Part shown: one piece after another, positions 1-13,053 of the stretch
Layout: every line of letters starts with the position of its first letter
How positions within the stretch are numbered: position 1 is the first letter of the stretch
From: Sordariomycetes sp. S80-01Y
Lineage: Eukaryota; Ascomycota; Sordariomycetes
Direction of reading: 5' to 3'
NCBI GenBank assembly: GCA_037042185.1
Contig: JAXQJY010000026.1
Location: 1,240,001 to 1,304,000, forward strand
DNA: 64,000 nucleotides
The notes under the pieces: generated by a model
What the model was told of the DNA's origin: nothing
Databases searched by the model: none
The model's input: the letters and a program-made list of their open reading frames with translations, nothing else
Made by a program: the position numbers and the translations under genes

Positions 1-201
1 GGTGATGCTAACAGAGAGCAATGAGAGGCCCGGAGTGCAAATACCGCCAGCTCACCAGAGTGCCAGAAAATGGGGTGAGTATCGTTGGCGGAGGACTGGC
101 CGTGCCCAGAGGATGTGGCACATATGATAACACTGAACCCCAGTGCTGCTCCGACAATTGACCAGCAAAAGACGGACCCAGCTGCACAAGGACAGGGTGC
201 A

Positions 202-219
202 GGGGGGGGGGGGGGGGGG
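202..219. repeat. Poly-G run, 18 bases
   Basis: Uninterrupted run of 18 G between an A and a C. Such runs vary in length between isolates and are prone to sequencing error. Confidence 0.95.
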
Positions 220-2299
220 CAGAACGAGGATGGTGGAGGTTGACAGGAGGTGATGCAGATGCATGGAGGCATGGGCAAAGGGATGCCACCCAATACCGTG
301 CCTGTGTTATCCACACCTTGACGTACTTCCAACGGCCACTAGGAAAGCAGTGTTAGAGGTGGAATCGTGCTGCGTTCCAAAATTGGGACATTCGGATCAT
401 GTTCTGCTGGAAGATGCGACGGGTTGAAATATAAACTTGGCCAGGGAAGTCAAAAGTCGTCCGCCGTGAACGTTTCAAAGGGAAACGGTGGGATGTGTCT
501 GGCGGCAGAGTCCGTGTGCCATGTATTGCTTGTTGTCTGCAATCGTCGCACTGAGTGCGTCTTCCCGGGCACTGACCTATCCATACGCCAAAGAAGGCCC
601 GCCTTTGCTTTTAGTCATGCAACGTCTACCAATGACTTGTCTCCAGCGAGGAAACTGTCGATGATGGTCAGGTGTTGTATGCTCAGTGCTCGATGGCGGT
701 CTTCGCCCAAGACTCCAGGCAAAAGGGCGTTAAACTACTCTGGGAGGGATGGGTATTCCACCTCAGCCCTCTACCAACCCAATTAGGTCAAGAGGTGTGC
801 GAGCAACTATCCGCGACAAGTGTTCGGCCTCTTCGTTCCCCCGTTCATAGCTCCGACACCTAAAATGCTATGGCTCTGCGCACCACCTACAACGAGAGCG
901 TGCGTTGCATTCTTTGACGGTTCTAATGCGGGCGGGTTTGACCTGCTTTAGAGCCCTCCACACTGATGGCGGCCCAGTTTGGGGGGCCTCTGTGGTGCTG
1001 ACCAGCCAAGCCAACCTGGTTTCCGCCTACCATTACGTACCTGGCGCTGGAACAAGATCCATCAGCTTGATGCCGGCACGCACACTCGCACACAGAAGGA
1101 GACGGCAGGCTGCTGTGGAGGAAGGTACTTGTACTCTGGTGCATGGTTGAGAGCTTGAGGTGCGTCTGTTCGCACTGTCCCCAGTGAATGGGTACGTGGC
1201 TTGCAGTTCGTATCCTCGCCTAGGGGGTCATTGCTGAGAGCAACATTGCTCGGCAATCCCTCACTGAAACCCCAGAACCAGTTACCACCACATAGGCAAA
1301 GCATTTCCAGGTCTCGCCCACCCGATAATGGTGTGAACGGTAGCCGAGACCGAGTGAAGTGTGTCCAAGATGTTGGGTCAGGCAGGCCAGAAGGGTGTGA
1401 GTGCTCACTTTCGTTGGGAGGGCTGCCGTCCGATGGTGCCGCGAGCACAGACTGAGGGGACAAGGGCCGGTCGATTGGCAGGGGTTCGACAAGGGCCCCT
1501 GTGTTCGCAGAGGCCCACTGCAACGCTGCAACTCCGTCCGCTCCGATTACCTGTTGCTTCAACCGACACTGTGTCACTTGTCACTTCTACACAAGATGGA
1601 CGTAGGCCACTGAAGTTCCCGAAAGCTTGGGAGAAGGGACGTTCCGCGGGAGGAAACAAGCGTGCCTTTTACTGTGGCCACCGGGGAATTCTGTCACTGT
1701 GAGCAGAGATCCAAACTGCAAATGACCGATCGCGGCACATGAATCTTCTGCAGCCAAATCACGCCAGTGACAGTTTTAACTGATAGAAGGGTCAACAGAT
1801 CCGACCCCAGACTTTTGAAAGCAAACGAGGCGAGAATACAAAATCAAAAGCAACGAATAGTTGGTGACTAGCGCCCACACGTCAACTTTGGCTCTTGAAA
1901 CTGTTGACGCACCTACAGCCCACGGCAAAAGCAAAGAGCAGCTCCCTGGAGGCGACGGCAGCTTGAAGGGGCAGCGGCCGCGACGCGGAATGGACAAGCA
2001 TCCTGGAAAGCATCGGTAATTGACGATAGACGGGCTGACGGGCTGTGCGAGGGGGACCTTGTGCTTGCTGTTCGTCGATACTTGGTGGACTCGTCTCTTC
2101 CTTCTGCGTCTTTACTCCACAAAGCGGGTACCCCGAGATTTTCAGATACTGAGGCGACCAGCAAGCCGGAACGGGAAGCCTAGACGTGTCAAGACAGGGT
2201 GAAGCGGTCCGCAACCGAGCGCAGCGCGGCGCTTTGCCACGCCGGTGACTATCATCGATCCTCGCATATCGCAATTCAACACATATCGAAGATCTAGGA

Positions 2300-2320
2300 G
2301 AAGAAGAAGAAGAAGAAGAA
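2300..2320. repeat. GAA microsatellite, 7 units
   Basis: Perfect (GAA)7 trinucleotide repeat in the gene-free stretch. Confidence 0.95.
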
Positions 2321-2869
2321 CGTCTCGGTGTTACGTCCGACACAAGGCACGGGTCCCGGGGCTTTGAACTGACTGAGCCTGCGACGACCTCAAACGACGG
2401 GATTGTTCCGTTTGTTCCTCGCGCACGCTGGCACACTGACGGGTTGCGGACGGGCCGCCTGAGGACACGGCCGCCGGTGAGGGCCCCATCGAGGGCGGTT
2501 GAAGCGGCCGAGAGCTGCAACGTGCGGCGTACCGAACCCCAAAGCCCCTGTCTTGCGAGACTGTCCTTGAGGCTCGAGCCATGCAAAATCGTCATTCGGC
2601 AGTGTTGGCGTGCGCGTCGAAATTTGACGGCCGTGGGGGGGCAAAGGTCTTCTAGGCAAACCAAGGATACCGGTCAGTGTTTGCTCCATTCTCAATGCCG
2701 GTCGAACCTTGCCCTTGCAGGCTTGGGGCATCAACAGCTTGGCTCACCTAGTCACGATGACTGGTCCATGCTGCCAGAGTTTGGGGGGCGAACGTGCAGG
2801 ATGGGCCTGAAGTACGTAGGCTCGAGACTGAGTCTGCAGCAACTGTCTGCCCTGCCTCAGGCAATCGAA

Positions 2870-2883
2870 CCCCCCCCCCCCCC
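2870..2883. repeat. Poly-C run, 14 bases
   Basis: Uninterrupted run of 14 C in the gene-free stretch, a second long G/C homopolymer besides the G18 run. Confidence 0.95.
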
Positions 2884-3010
2884 GAGTCGTCGCTTCAGGT
2901 TGAAGTTCCTGGAACTCATGAATTCGGATGAACACTGCCGTTTCCGTACCTGCCTTGCTCCGTACACCGTACCTACCTTCAACTTGCCCTACTTTAGAAC
3001 CAGGGGCAGG

Positions 3011-3030
3011 CACCGCACCGCACCGCACCG
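3011..3030. repeat. CACCG pentanucleotide repeat, 4 units
   Basis: Perfect (CACCG)4 tandem repeat. Confidence 0.9.
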
Positions 3031-6000
3031 CTGCCAGAGTCGTCACGTGGAGGAGATTTTGTGTAGCCGTTGTTGATTTACATTTGTAAGGCATTCCACC
3101 GTTGCTGTACTACTGTTGTAGTATCTACTATCTCGTCTGCTGGCAGTGAGTGCCCTAGAAGCGCGACATCACGGTTGGCGCAAGTGGATCACCAGCGGGC
3201 GCCTTTCCAGCTCAAGCCTAACACCAGAGCTAGCCAGCGCCGCTTCTGCTTGACAGCCCTGGAGGACCACTCACGATAACTCATTAGATGCATGAAGCGG
3301 GAAGCTTCGGGACCTTATTTAGCTTACCCGCCTATTTAACGCACGATGTCACGGAATACTCTTAGGCAGCCGTAATCAAGCTTATCGGGTCTGCCGTAGT
3401 CGCCATCACGGTCCCTACGATCATGCCTCATTGAGGTGCCCTTCTTCGCTGTAAGTTCGCTGCAGAAGCGTCAAGACCCGTTTTCTGACCCAGCTTAGAA
3501 TGGTGTAGATCTTGAGGGCTCAGGACAGTCACCAGACGGGCAAGATCTGTATCCTTGATGAAGGCCGTGAGCCTAAGAGATCTGCGCGCAGCTGATGGAG
3601 GGATTTCGCGGCGGGATAAGGAGTAATTACAGATTCCTCAGAGGGGGAAAACATTCACGCTATTGCTTCTGTTGGTTTACGGTTACCTCTCGCAAGACGT
3701 AACCGGAGCCCTGGGCCTCAGCTGTCGACCCGAGGGATTGGGTCCGAGCCTCTCGCGCAAGATCACTCCCGCACACACTAGGCTCGCACAGACTCGATCC
3801 GTAGTCCGCTCTGCAGCTCCGGCGATCCGAAGAGAATCTATTGCAGCATCGTACAGCTTCCTCGACTCGCACTCAGTGAACCCCCACTGCGGCTCAAGGC
3901 AATATCAGCACTCGGCATGCTCACCAAAGCAATGTGCGTCCACTAAGTCCCATTTGCCATCGAGGCGAAGTATCCTCTTGATCATGCACAGACCGCCGTG
4001 CCGCCATCACATAGGCGGGTTCTTTGATGCGCTTCGTGGCTAGAGCTGGCTGTGGATGAGTAGATTCACGTGGACCGTTGTTCAGAGCCCTGCACAATGC
4101 TTCCAACCTCTTGAGCAGGGATGGAAGACGGTGGTGCTCATACTCATATGCCTTTCTTCAGCTTTTCTTGGCTATAGGATGCTATGTTGAGGCCTCAGCT
4201 TTGGCCCGTCAGAGGTTCGCAACACAAGCAACTTCAAGCTGAAGAATTGAAGAGTTTGTCCACGGTATCATCAACACAGTGGGAAGTACACTCAAGGATG
4301 GCCGAGCCACTACGGAGCACGCGAGTCCGTATCCTGTGTTGTTATGGATCTCGCAGGGCAAGTAGTGTCCGCCTACGAGCCCTTGAGTAACCATGCTAAC
4401 GGTGGTAGCTCGCAACTAGCCTCGACCGAAGGAAATCGAGACCAGGGTCCGCAAGTTGTATCGATTCGCGACCGAGAACACAGTCACGAGCATCTTGGCT
4501 AAGTGTGAGCAGCGATGCCAACAGTGACCAAGAGGCTAACCCTTCAAGTGTCCAGTGAAAACCAGTCAGAGCAGCCGGAGTACCACGCCGCACGCTTGGG
4601 ATGTACAATCTGTAGCTTGCTCGATACGGTATCTAAGCTAGCTTAGGGCGTGCATTAGTGGCCATTGCCTCCCGGCAGGCAAGAAAATGTTCACTCACAG
4701 GCCACTAGGACGCCAGAGGACAGCTGAAGACGAAAGCTGGTCGCAATGTGTCAGTACAAGATTCACGAGGATATTCGCTGCGTGTCTCTCTCTGGGGAGG
4801 CAGCGTTGGACAACACGCCCGCCTCTGCACTGCTCGCCTGGCTCATTGGCCGCTCAGATCGAATTCGCCGCCCGTAAATAGTGGCCCAACCAAGGTGAAC
4901 TGGACGACATTCGTGTCGGCTGCATCCATGAGACCTGGAAGCGGGAAATCTCGTCCGAGCACGGTACCTGGATCGCGTGCATCGCGAATCTGGCTGGAGT
5001 TCAACCCTTTTTGCCAGCCATGCGAGGCAAGCGAGGTGCTAAGCTGTGCCTCTCGAATATCCGACCCCACGATACATCAATGGAGAACGTCCCCAAGGTG
5101 CCAAGCCGTTCTCTCGCCGCCACAATGCAGTTCGCAAAGCAAATTTGGGGTTTAGTCTACAGAGGGGACCGTCTGATTCGACGCTGCGGTAATATGGTAG
5201 GTCACCCATGGCCGGGCCCTGGCATCGGATCGATGACTCCGGCCGATACGCGCCTACGTGGAGAAAAAAAGACATGCGCAGAACTTCACCAAGTTGCTGA
5301 GCGGGTAGTCGCCCGTAGCGTAGCGGCGCGAAGACGACAGGGCGGCTCGGTCTTCGTCAATTATCATATCGATCTTTGGGTGCGATCTCCGGCTCTAACG
5401 TTGGCTCCTAAAACCGACATTCCCGGATCACTGACTGCACTGCAACATTGGCAACCTCTGCTGGCAGAAGCCATTACCTTGATGCTCGCATACGCTGCTT
5501 TGACGGGCGCCAAAGGGTCGCAGTCGACCTCCCTTCCGACCTCTGACCCCTCAGCTCAGCCGTTGCCGTTTAGTCCGGCACTCCCACAGTGCTTCGAAGC
5601 CATGAACTCTGAAGCCCGTCCGACCAGATGGAAGGACGGTTCGCACCCCGCAGTGGCGTTCGCCGGCTTGTCTCACCTTCATTTTGCAGCCAACCTTGAC
5701 AGCCTGGCCACCAACAGCTGCCCCAGGCGCAAGCCCACATGCTTTACTTGCTTTGGTGCTGTCTCTCTGTCGCGAGGCGGAAGCCAGCCCGGTAGCGATG
5801 ATTCGTCCATGCAAGCCCTCTAGCCACGAGTAGTTCGACATTCTCACACGCATGCTACTAGCGCGTGGAGCCCAACAGCCTGGACCAGCAATAGCCAGAG
5901 AACGAATTACGAGTGCGAGCCTGTTGGTTCTAGCTCAAAGGCCAGTGAAGAAGACACCTCAAGGCAAATCGACAGCCGGCCGACACCAGTGGCTCGGGCC

Positions 6001-6972
6001 CGGCAGGCCTAAAGTTTCTTCGTTGGCTCTGTGTTTGGTTTACCAGTGTCGCTGCTGAGTAACCCACCCGCTGTGATCAACAGGGCACTGCATGGATTGC
6101 TCTAGAACCTGGTGATGGGCGCGAGCATCGAACGACATGTCCTCCACCGCGCCGCACCGGCAGCTCACTAACGGCCTCTAGGCAAGGTGCGGGCTGAACC
6201 TCCCAAACTAGAGCCCCTGAGGTTACACAGCGCTCCCTCCGCCGTACCTCAGCAGGCGGCGTTCCTCTCCATTGATGGTCAAGACAGCCAGCCATTCGCC
6301 CGATGGCCTCCTGAATCGGCGACTTGGTTTCCCAAAAACCGTCGCCTTGATGATCCCGAGACGCTGCGCGTGCATGCTAACGTAGCTTCCCACAGGGAGG
6401 GTGGTCCCGAGGTCTCAGCCACCTGCGGGGTGACGGCGTGGATGCGCATTTGGAGCAGCTTGCAAAAGAAACGTGACCTGTTGCGTGAGCTCGGTGTGTC
6501 GGTGAACAGAGTCGCCATCCACCGCACCGTGAGCCGCTTGTAACCCAGGGTTGGGTAGCTGTCCCTACTGGGTACCGCGGCCAGGCCCGTGACGGACACT
6601 GTCTGCGCTCTGAGCTTACCCTTGATCCTTGCAAGCCACCCAGTGCCTGACCTTGATCTCGCCAGGAGATGGTGGTCTCATTCCGCTAAGGGGGAGAGAA
6701 GAGACAGGGACGGATTCTTGGGCGATGGTGTTAATCAGCCACGAGACACAGCAGACCGGTTATTTGAACTGTGTTATCTTCAGGTTGAGCAGCAAGTGAA
6801 GGGCAGAGCAGCTGGCAATGAAGCAAAAGCGCCAATCGTGTTATTTATCAGTCTATACACAGGTATCAACGTTCAATGCTCCGTTTTCACCCAAAACACG
6901 CTGTCGCCGACACAAATCCACTCGCTCTACTACTGTTCTCACAGTACTCACTTATACAAAACCGTGTTTCCG

Positions 6973-9900
6973 CTACTCAATCTCCAAACCCGCCTGCTTC
7001 ATCAGGTTGTGGAACAGACCCTTCTTCTCGAACAGCTTCTTCGGGCTGTCAAACTCCACCACCTCGCCCTTATCCAGCACCACCACACGGTCGGAATCCA
7101 GAATCGTGTTCAGGCGGTGCGCGACCGTGATGATGGTGCGGTTCTGGAACAAGGGGCCGCGAAGTGTGCGCTGCACCATCGCATCGGTCTCAATGTCCAC
7201 TGCCGCGGTGGCTTCGTCGAGGACGAGGATGTTGCTGGGTGTGAGCATAGCACGAGCTAGGTTCACAAGTTGCCTTTGGCCTTGGGAGAGGTTGGAGCCT
7301 GTGTCACCCGTTAGCGTCTGTACCTCGCCTTTGTCTTTCAGTGTGTAGGTCATGATGGGGAGTGGTGCCTGGCGCCAGGGCTCTCGGTGTGTGATCAGAG
7401 GACGCCCGACCCGCGACAAGGGCTCCGGTTCTGGTGAAGAATTTTCTGCGTCGCAGCACGAAGACTCGTCGGCTCCGACGATGTGGTGAAGATCCTGCAG
7501 TCTCTTCCACTCCCGTCGATGACAGCATGAGGAGTGACAGGCGCAACCACACTGACGGTGGATGCACACCCTCACGAGTACCACCGTTTTTGTGCGACCG
7601 CACACTCCGCCATTTGGCCGCTGTAATCGTTGCAAAAATACGGCAAAGCCGACAGAAAGCGCGCTCACGCGCTCTCTGCCGTAAATGCAGTGCAATGAAA
7701 AGGGGGACCCAATAGGGGGAGACGACGGTGGGGGTAGCGAAAGCAGTGCGACTTACCTCCTTCGTTTATTTTCGCCTCGAGGCCACCCTCCATGCTGGTG
7801 ACATGGTCTTTCAGACGAGCGTGATCTACACGTTGAGAGCATTAGCAAATGTTCGTCAAGGCTTTCCCCAGTATGGCTCTGCATTGAGTGCGAGAGGACA
7901 TCGTAGCCGGCCCACGCAGTGAAATGGTGGTCAAACGACGGTCCCCTATCGCACAAGTCCTCGTGGAGAAATTTGTTCAGAGCCTCGAGTCGAGATTCCT
8001 GAGCAGAGCTCAGGAACGCAGTGTCACTTACCCAATACACTCCAGAGCTCCGTATCATCATGGACATGCGCCGGATCAAGGTTGTCCCTAACTGTGCCCT
8101 CAAACAACGCCGCATCCTGCGGAATGATAGCCAATCTCCTTCTTAGATCCAACAAACCAATGCTGCTGGTATCGAGCTGGTCGATGTCGATATGTCCTGT
8201 AGCCGGCTCGATCAGCCTGAAGAGGGCAAGGGTGAGAGATGATTTCCCTGCACCGGTACGGCCCACGACGCCGATCTTCTCGTGGGACTTGATGTCCAGG
8301 TTAATGTTCTTCAGCACGAGATCCAGACCCTCGCGGTAGCGGGTACTGTAGTTCTTGAAGTCAAGTTCGCCCTTCGCTGGCCAGGACACTGGCGGACGAC
8401 GGTTGGGGATGATCTCGGGCGCTTCGGATGGCAAGCGCGCGTATTCGAGGACACGTTCGACGGCGACAATGTTCGTTTCGACCTCAACCGTTTGCCGAAC
8501 GATCCAGTTGAGCGCTGTAGTAATCTGCAAGGCGTAAGACATGGCCAGGCCGACGATACCGGATCGGTTTCCGGTGCGTTGAGCAATGGAGATGATAGAG
8601 AGGCCTGCAGCGGCGAGAATAACGACTGCGCCAATGAATTCGAGACGGACTGCTAGCCAGCGATTGGCGCTAACCGATGGGAAATATGCCTTCAAGTTTG
8701 CATCAATGCGCCACTCATTTTCGAGCTCAAACCTCTCCTGTTGGCGGTATGCTCGGATAGTAGATACGCCGCCAAGGGATTCTTGGAAGTGCGCATAGAT
8801 GGGACTGCGACTAACGCTGTCCAAGCGCTTCAGCTCGCGAGACGTGCGGAGGTAGTACCGTTGAATCCAGTAGTATGTCAAAGCAATGGGGATGACGAAT
8901 GCGGTGAATGCCGGCGTGGAGACGCAGATGATGAGGATGGTAAACGTAGACTTTCCGGCGTTGAGGAACAGCTGGTTGAACGTCCGGGCCAAGACCTCGT
9001 CGATCTTGTAGATGTCGCTTGAAAAGCGGTTGAGGATACGACCGGTAGGTGTAGTGTCGAAGAAGGACATGGGTGAGCGGAAGATAGCATTGGCCATACG
9101 TTCATGCAGCTTCCTCGAGGCCTCGATGGAGCAAAAGATCCAGAGAATGAGAGTTTGAACAACGTTCAGGAGAGAGCCCCCGATGCCGAAAGCAAAGTAG
9201 ATGCCAATAAACATGCCAATGTCCTTGTTGACCCCTGACTCGGCGTTCTTTTGGGACCACTCCTTGAGCCATACGGAGCCTCCCATTTGGGCAGTCTGAG
9301 AGGCAATCAAGGCAAAGAGATAAACGCTGACAGCAACAAGGTTGTTCTCGCGGGCATACTCCCCGTAGACCGACCACTTCACTTTGCCCTGCTCGACAAA
9401 CTCCTTTGTCTGTCGCGACCTGCTATTGCCGGCAATCTCCTCATCCGTGAGCTTGCCTCGAGGGCCTCTGAAACTAGCAGTGCTGGCACGGCGAAGAGTA
9501 GCCATGCTACTCGAGCGAGGCTTGCTTCCGGCCTCTGCAGCGGTCTTCATGGGTGCCATCTCCGGAACCTGTTCCTGGCTCTCCTCGATTTCCTCTTTGG
9601 TCTGTGTCGACATTGGCTGCTCAACTACAGTAGAAGTCTCGCTGCTTCTTCCACTGGGACTGCCCGAGCGGCTGGAATCTTGACCAGCAGTGCGGAGCAT
9701 ATCGGCCACCACGCCCTTCATGGCAGACAGCTCGCGGTAGGTCCCTTTTTCAACCACAGCGCCATCCTTGAGCAGGGTGATGTAGCTGGCTTGCTGGAGG
9801 ACAGCGATTGCGTTCGTAGCCAGGATGCGAGTCTTGGTGTTGAGCAGACCCCGGGGACCGAGCACTTGTTCCATGATGTGCTTGCCAACATGAGAATCAA

Positions 9901-12321
9901 CTGCCGACAAGACATCGTCGAGAAGATATATATCGGCACGGGCGTACACGGCACGGGCCAAAGAGACACGGGCTTTCTGTCCACCACTGAGTGAGATACC
10001 GCGTTCGCCAACAACTGTCTCATCGCCGTCAGGAAGCTGAGCGAAGTCGTCCAAAAGAGCGCAAGCCTTAATAGTGCGCTCGTAGAACTCAGAGTCGTAG
10101 CGATAACCAAAGACAATGTTCTCCTTCACAGTGGCGTTCAATATCCAAGTCTGCTGGGAAGCATAGGCGATCGTGCCCCTGACTTCAGCGCGTCCCTGAG
10201 ACTTGTAGAGATCTCCAAGAAGAGCTTGAAGAAGCGACGATTTTCCGGACCCGACGCGCCCAACTATACAGGTAAGTTCGCCCTTGTAGGCGGTGAAATC
10301 TATGTCCTTAAGCGCCATGCGGTCCTGGTTGCGGTCCCAGGAGAAGGTTCCGTTGCGGACAATAACAGTCTCCTCGCCCATCTCCTGGGGGGCGGGGCCA
10401 AACGTCACAGCATCAGACTGAAGCTCCTCAGCCTGGAGAAAGTCAGTGATACGCCCGACAGCGACACTAGCCTCCACAATAGCTGTTATGACCATGGGAA
10501 GGACGGCGAGCGGGAAAGTGAGCAAATTGAAGAGTGCGAGCGCAGGGAAGACAATCTCGGTTGTCAAAGGTCGATCCTGGGTGAGGACAAAGACTGTGAA
10601 GGTCGAGCAAGACACAAAGAAAGGAGCGCTATTCCAGGTAAAGTTGGCAACCGCCTGGGTGGCGCCGATCTTTCGGAGGTTCTTAAGCTCCTGCTCGTTG
10701 CGGACGTAGTTGAGCTTGTTCATGAACGCCTGGCCCCAAGCGTACAGCTTGATGGACTTCATGTTGTTGACGATCTCGGTGATGAGACGAGACCTAGCGT
10801 CCTTGTTCTTCATCTGGGTCTTTTGCATACTCTTCATGATTTTGGCTGTGAACCCCTGAATGGGCATCATAATGATCATGACCACAATGCCTGCCATCAT
10901 GGACCAGCCAACGAGGTTGTATAACGAGACCATGCATATGATGATCTGGAATGGCGCGGACCATGCTTGCTGCAGGAACTGGGTGAGATCCTGCAGACGC
11001 TGGGCGTCGACAGCCATGTAGTTGACGATGTCTCCAGTGGTCTTGGAAGCACGCCCTTCGCTGGAGAGTTTCAGGGACTTCCTATAGATGGAAGATGCTA
11101 GGCCACCCTTGATACGCATGCCAGTTTCAAAAGCCCTCTGGAAGTACTGGTGGACCATGCTTGTCTGGAAAACAGCGGTGGCAAACATAGCCAGAGCAAT
11201 TGCTGCTCCTTTGATCACAGGCTCCGGGGTTCCGCCGGTTTCGTAGGAACGAGCAAATGAAATCAGAAGTCGCAGCAGTTGTGGCTGGATGTACTGCGAG
11301 ATGTCGTTGCCAACCTTGAAGATGGCGGCTACGGCGTACGGGCCACCGTAGGCACGGAACAAGGCAATCCATAGCGATGGCGCGTTCGGTCGGTACTTCA
11401 TCTCCCTTTTCCAGGCCTCGCCAAAGTCGGAACCCGTCTTCTTAGTCTGGTCGGACTTTGCCAGGCCCCAGAGATCGTTCTCGGTCAGAAAAACCTTGTA
11501 TCCGCGCTTCATCATGGGCGTCATCCAGTCGAATGTCAAGCGGGAAAAGACTGTGGCGTATTCGACTGGGCACTCTTCCTCCTCCTCGATTGCTTCGTAC
11601 CCATCACGGGCATCTTGGCGTGGCCAGAGCCATTCCACGAGGAAAGCTGAGATCTCGAGCGCTAGCCCGACACAGTAGACCACAAAATACGACAGGTCCT
11701 TGGCATAGAGTTGCTGAGAAACCAGTGATCGAAGCTTGACAGCGGAGGCGATGATGAGGAGCAGCCAGTAGAACAGGACAACTCCGTGAGAGTGCCTCAG
11801 CCTCCAGTGCTCCAGCCATTGTATTGAACCGACGACTAAGAGCGATAGGATTGTAGCCACGGTAGTCCAGACGCGGAAATCTCCGTAGGCTATCGAGCCG
11901 TAGCTGATTATTTGAAGGATGAGTTGTGCGACTATGTCGGCGATCACGGCGGCAACTAATGACTGGCGAAGGATGTGTTAGCTCAATGTCTCAAAGACAG
12001 CCCGAGACATCTTACCTGCTTCAACCAAAGGTGGAAGTTTTTCGCCGCAGGAATCTTGTTCTGCTTTCGCAAAAGCCAGATGGCTCCCAGACCAAGCACT
12101 AAGCCACCCACAGCCACCGTCGCAATCCATACGTCGATGAAGCAGGGCGTAAAGTCATATCGAAAGGGGCTCAACGGTCCCCAGCCCTCCTTGTTACCGC
12201 ATAACGGCTGCTTGAAGTGCGCTGTGGCTTCGAGATAGTCGCTTCCTAGTGGTTGGAGAGGTCTGTAGCCAGAGAAGGAACCAGAGCTATGAAGCACCTT
12301 TTGATCATCGAGAAAGTCCAT
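6973..12321 (-). CDS. YCF1: ABCC-type (Ycf1/MRP-like) vacuolar ABC transporter
   Basis: Full-length ABCC transporter of 1543 aa in four exons (minus strand): 12321-12016, 11962-8032, 7825-7757 and 7298-6973. Every junction is GT..AG and frame-consistent; the 69-nt third exon restores the family motif DHARLKDHV. Order: an N-terminal TMD0 membrane region, TMD1, NBD1 (Walker A GRVGSGKSS near residue 669, signature LSGGQ near 758), a Ser-rich linker, TMD2, then NBD2 (Walker A GRTGAGKSS near 1335, signature LSQGQ near 1440, Walker B LVLDEA). The length matches yeast Ycf1 (1515 aa). By family it pumps glutathione conjugates and metal-glutathione complexes into the vacuole using ATP. Introns of 206 and 458 nt split NBD2 between Walker A and the signature motif and are long for this region; the first intron is 53 nt. 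Substrate is inferred; a bile-pigment or multidrug role is possible. Confidence 0.93.
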
Positions 12322-13053
12322 CTTGTCGTCGAGTTCGTCCCGTAGGCGGCGCGTGAGTCGGGTTTCACGATCGTCGCGTCATGCTCTTGAGCTCGAACGG
12401 ATAGTGGGGAGAGCTCCGAGCTCAGCGAGATCGGCCTGTCGTTTTCAATGGTCTCGCGCGGGTCGAAGAGCAAGGCTGAGTCCAAAGTCCAGAGTCCAGG
12501 GTCGAAAGCTCAAGGGCGGGCTTAAGAAGGGGGAAACGAGGTGGACTTCCGCCCGGACTGTCGGCTGGTGAAGAGAAAAAAGGTGCTTTGTCAGCCTATG
12601 ATGAAGAGAGGGCATCGGTGAAGACGCTGAAGGCTTCGTGGAGACGCGAACGGTCGGAACTGGACCTATGACGAGCAGCAATTCTGGACGCCAAGGCCGG
12701 GTCATCGGTCTTATCGGACCTGACTTTTGCGGGGCTGCAGCTGGTACGAACTGAAAATAAGCGGCTGCCCCGCGGCTCCAACAATGGGCCGTCTCTGCCA
12801 CTACCCTACATCAATGATGAATTCGCAAATTCGATATTCAGCTGCTTCAAACGGTGAGCGACCTGGTCATTTGTCATCAAAATGCGCGTGTCTTCTATGC
12901 GCGGAATCGATTCGAGACTACTAGGCGGCAACCTCAAGGCGTGGCCCCCGTGTTTCCCAGGCCTGGCCCTAGATGCTGCAAGCAGCTTACACCCTTGAGT
13001 CACACACCGTTCCGTTGCTGGGGCTTGGGCAGGCTCTAGACCTCATCATGCTG
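12322..13053. other. Intergenic: ABC transporter promoter side
   Basis: 732 bp between the start of the ABC transporter gene and the 3' end of the hydrolase gene, both on minus. It should hold the transporter's promoter and the hydrolase 3' UTR. No coding frame or clear TATA element was seen. Confidence 0.5.

Larger units (their letters stand above)
1..6972. other. Gene-free stretch of about 7 kb
   Basis: No reading frame here looks like a protein. The longest open frames (about 260-270 codons near 1882-2664 on minus and 5011-5823 on plus) have no recognisable motif, overlap other open frames on both strands, and read like chance frames in GC-rich DNA. The stretch carries simple repeats (G18, C14, a GAA run, a CACCG run). 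It is not AT-rich, so it does not look like heavily RIP-mutated DNA. It ends at the 3' end of the ABC transporter gene. It could be a long intergenic or subtelomere-like region, or hold non-coding transcripts that cannot be seen from sequence alone. Confidence 0.6.

Noticed and set aside
1882-2664. 260-codon minus-strand frame
   Set aside because: Reads through a GAA microsatellite as poly-Ser, has no motif and overlaps other open frames.
5011-5823. 270-codon plus-strand frame
   Set aside because: No motif or domain, competing open frames on the other strand, and composition typical of chance frames.
7299-7695. Open frame within the long ABC transporter intron as extra coding sequence
   Set aside because: The family alignment is continuous across the splice (INEG joined to GSNLSQGQ), leaving no room for it.
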